The translations under genes and the position numbers were made by a program. Shown in pieces: positions 63,387 through 64,000 of a stretch of DNA of 64,000 nucleotides; the stretch's first letter is position 1, and every line of letters begins with the position of its first letter. Source of the stretch: an uncultured Dehalococcoidales bacterium (GTDB lineage: Bacteria > Chloroflexota > Dehalococcoidia > UBA1151 > UBA1328); NCBI GenBank assembly GCA_905614375.1, contig CAJQSP010000006.1:4992-68991 (forward strand). The letters are read 5' to 3'. Below the pieces are notes generated by a model that did not search any database, had not been told where the DNA came from, and was given only the letters and a program-made list of their open reading frames with translations.

Positions 63387-64000
63387 CTAAGAAGGTTTAA
63401 ACAACTCCGTCTTGAAACGACCTCGTTGCACCGATACGTACTGTTCAGCGGTCATTATTGGCTTGTTCTTGGCTAGCGCCTCTCTGGCGGCCTGAGCGTC
63501 ATTTTCCAATAGGTTGAGAACAGTTGCAGCCATAACCTTTGCGGGCGCCACAACAGCCCGGTCGTAATCGTCGATCAAGTAGTCATGCCCATGACCAACG
63601 CCGGAAGCAGCATTAGCGTATGGATGGATAACAGGCATGATCGTGCTTAGATCGCCCATGTCGGTGGAGCCACCGTGCGTCTGAGTAGCGTCGATAACGC
63701 TGATTGAACCGCGTCCCAATATGAGTTCAGCGTTTCTTGCGAACAGTTTTTGCATCGTCTGATCTTGTGTGAGACCGTGATACCCAGCAATCGACTGGAC
63801 TTCAACTGAAGCTCCCATCGCCAACGCCCCTGCTCGATAACAGCGTATGATCTTTTCGGCGATAGGTTCGAGTGCTTCTAGCGATTTAGCTCGCACTCGA
63901 CCCTCGTAGATCACCTCGCCTGGAACGGCATTAACCGATGCCCCGCCATTTGAAATTATCCCATGAACCCGAACAACATCTGATTCCTTGAACGTTTCAC
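63387..64000 (-). CDS. M20-family metallopeptidase / aminobenzoyl-glutamate-type amidohydrolase, C-terminal part (cut by window edge)
   Basis: The frame is open to the window end on the minus strand. The dimerisation domain reads VRVHGIISNGGASVNAVPGE, and the C-half has THGGSTDMGDLSTIMPVIHP and GVGHGHDYLIDD, where GSTDMGD is the metal-binding pattern of AbgB/IAA-amide hydrolases. It hydrolyses an amide such as aminobenzoyl-glutamate or an N-acyl amino acid. The N-terminal half lies outside the window. Confidence 0.88.
   Translation of the reverse strand, partial: ETFKESDVVRVHGIISNGGASVNAVPGEVIYEGRVRAKSLEALEPIAEKIIRCYRAGALAMGASVEVQSIAGYHGLTQDQTMQKLFARNAELILGRGSISVIDATQTHGGSTDMGDLSTIMPVIHPYANAASGVGHGHDYLIDDYDRAVVAPAKVMAATVLNLLENDAQAAREALAKNKPIMTAEQYVSVQRGRFKTELFKPS

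Noticed and set aside
1..64000. CRISPR arrays, insertion sequences, prophage genes
   Set aside because: No regularly spaced repeats, transposase, integrase or phage motif was found.

Overview
The window looks like a slice of a free-living marine bacterium of the Chloroflexota, most likely the SAR202/Dehalococcoidia side. This is inferred from content: a solute-binding lipoprotein with a Chloroflexota-style acidic/basic repeat, many dehydrogenases and dehydratases for sugar acids and hydroxy acids, an F420-dependent nitroreductase-type (DDN) remnant, a HisZ/HisG pair, corrinoid methyl-transfer genes, moderate base composition and very frequent TTG start codons. No phage, transposase or CRISPR array was seen.

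Layout. 1-2.7 kb: purine genes purB (partial), purC and purS with a DUF3105 protein. 2.7-8.2 kb: histidine operon hisZ-hisG-hisD-hisC-hisB on the minus strand. 8.4-15.9 kb: DegV protein, then a carbohydrate module (amidohydrolase, aldo/keto reductase, two paralogous DUF4432 epimerase-like proteins, zinc alcohol dehydrogenase, enolase-superfamily dehydratase). 16.2-19.3 kb: EamA transporter, then threonine synthase-like / NIL-domain / CysO-like sulfur carrier. 19.4-20.1 kb: decayed nitrilase. 20.1-27.2 kb: minus-strand alaS, ruvX, aroE, aroC, aroK, aroB. 27.5-35.7 kb: truncated trehalose-phosphate-synthase-like gene, MscS channel, small unknowns, thiolase with an ATC-hydrolase-like protein, RNase D, and a C45-type acyltransferase/peptidase. 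35.8-46.5 kb: IlvD/EDD-type dehydratase, aldo/keto reductase, tartrate/malate dehydrogenase-like, hydroxyisobutyrate dehydrogenase-like, a peptide/nickel-type ABC importer without its ATPases, and a D-2-hydroxyacid dehydrogenase.

46.6-52.6 kb is the most interesting stretch. A same-strand cluster encodes a virulence-factor-domain protein, a homocysteine S-methyltransferase-type protein, an unknown protein, a UroD/MtaA-type methyltransferase, a corrinoid-binding protein, a small four-cysteine protein and a RACo-type corrinoid reactivator. It reads as a self-contained corrinoid methyl-transfer system, possibly an unusual split methionine-forming system with an unknown methyl donor.

52.8-55.7 kb: hydroxyacid dehydrogenase, sugar-phosphate isomerase-like protein, VOC protein and tRNA-Thr(CGT). 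55.7-57.9 kb: decayed DDN gene, a PEBP-like lipoprotein and gene debris including a second PEBP tail. 57.9-62.6 kb: PAC2 protein, an unknown partner, TyrA-like, aroA and gmk in tight series. 62.6-64 kb: decayed cupin and a partial M20 peptidase.

The biosynthetic genes (purine, histidine, shikimate) are intact. At least four short-lived accessory genes are visibly decaying. Reading was by eye only; family calls rest on motifs and residue patterns, not on database searches.
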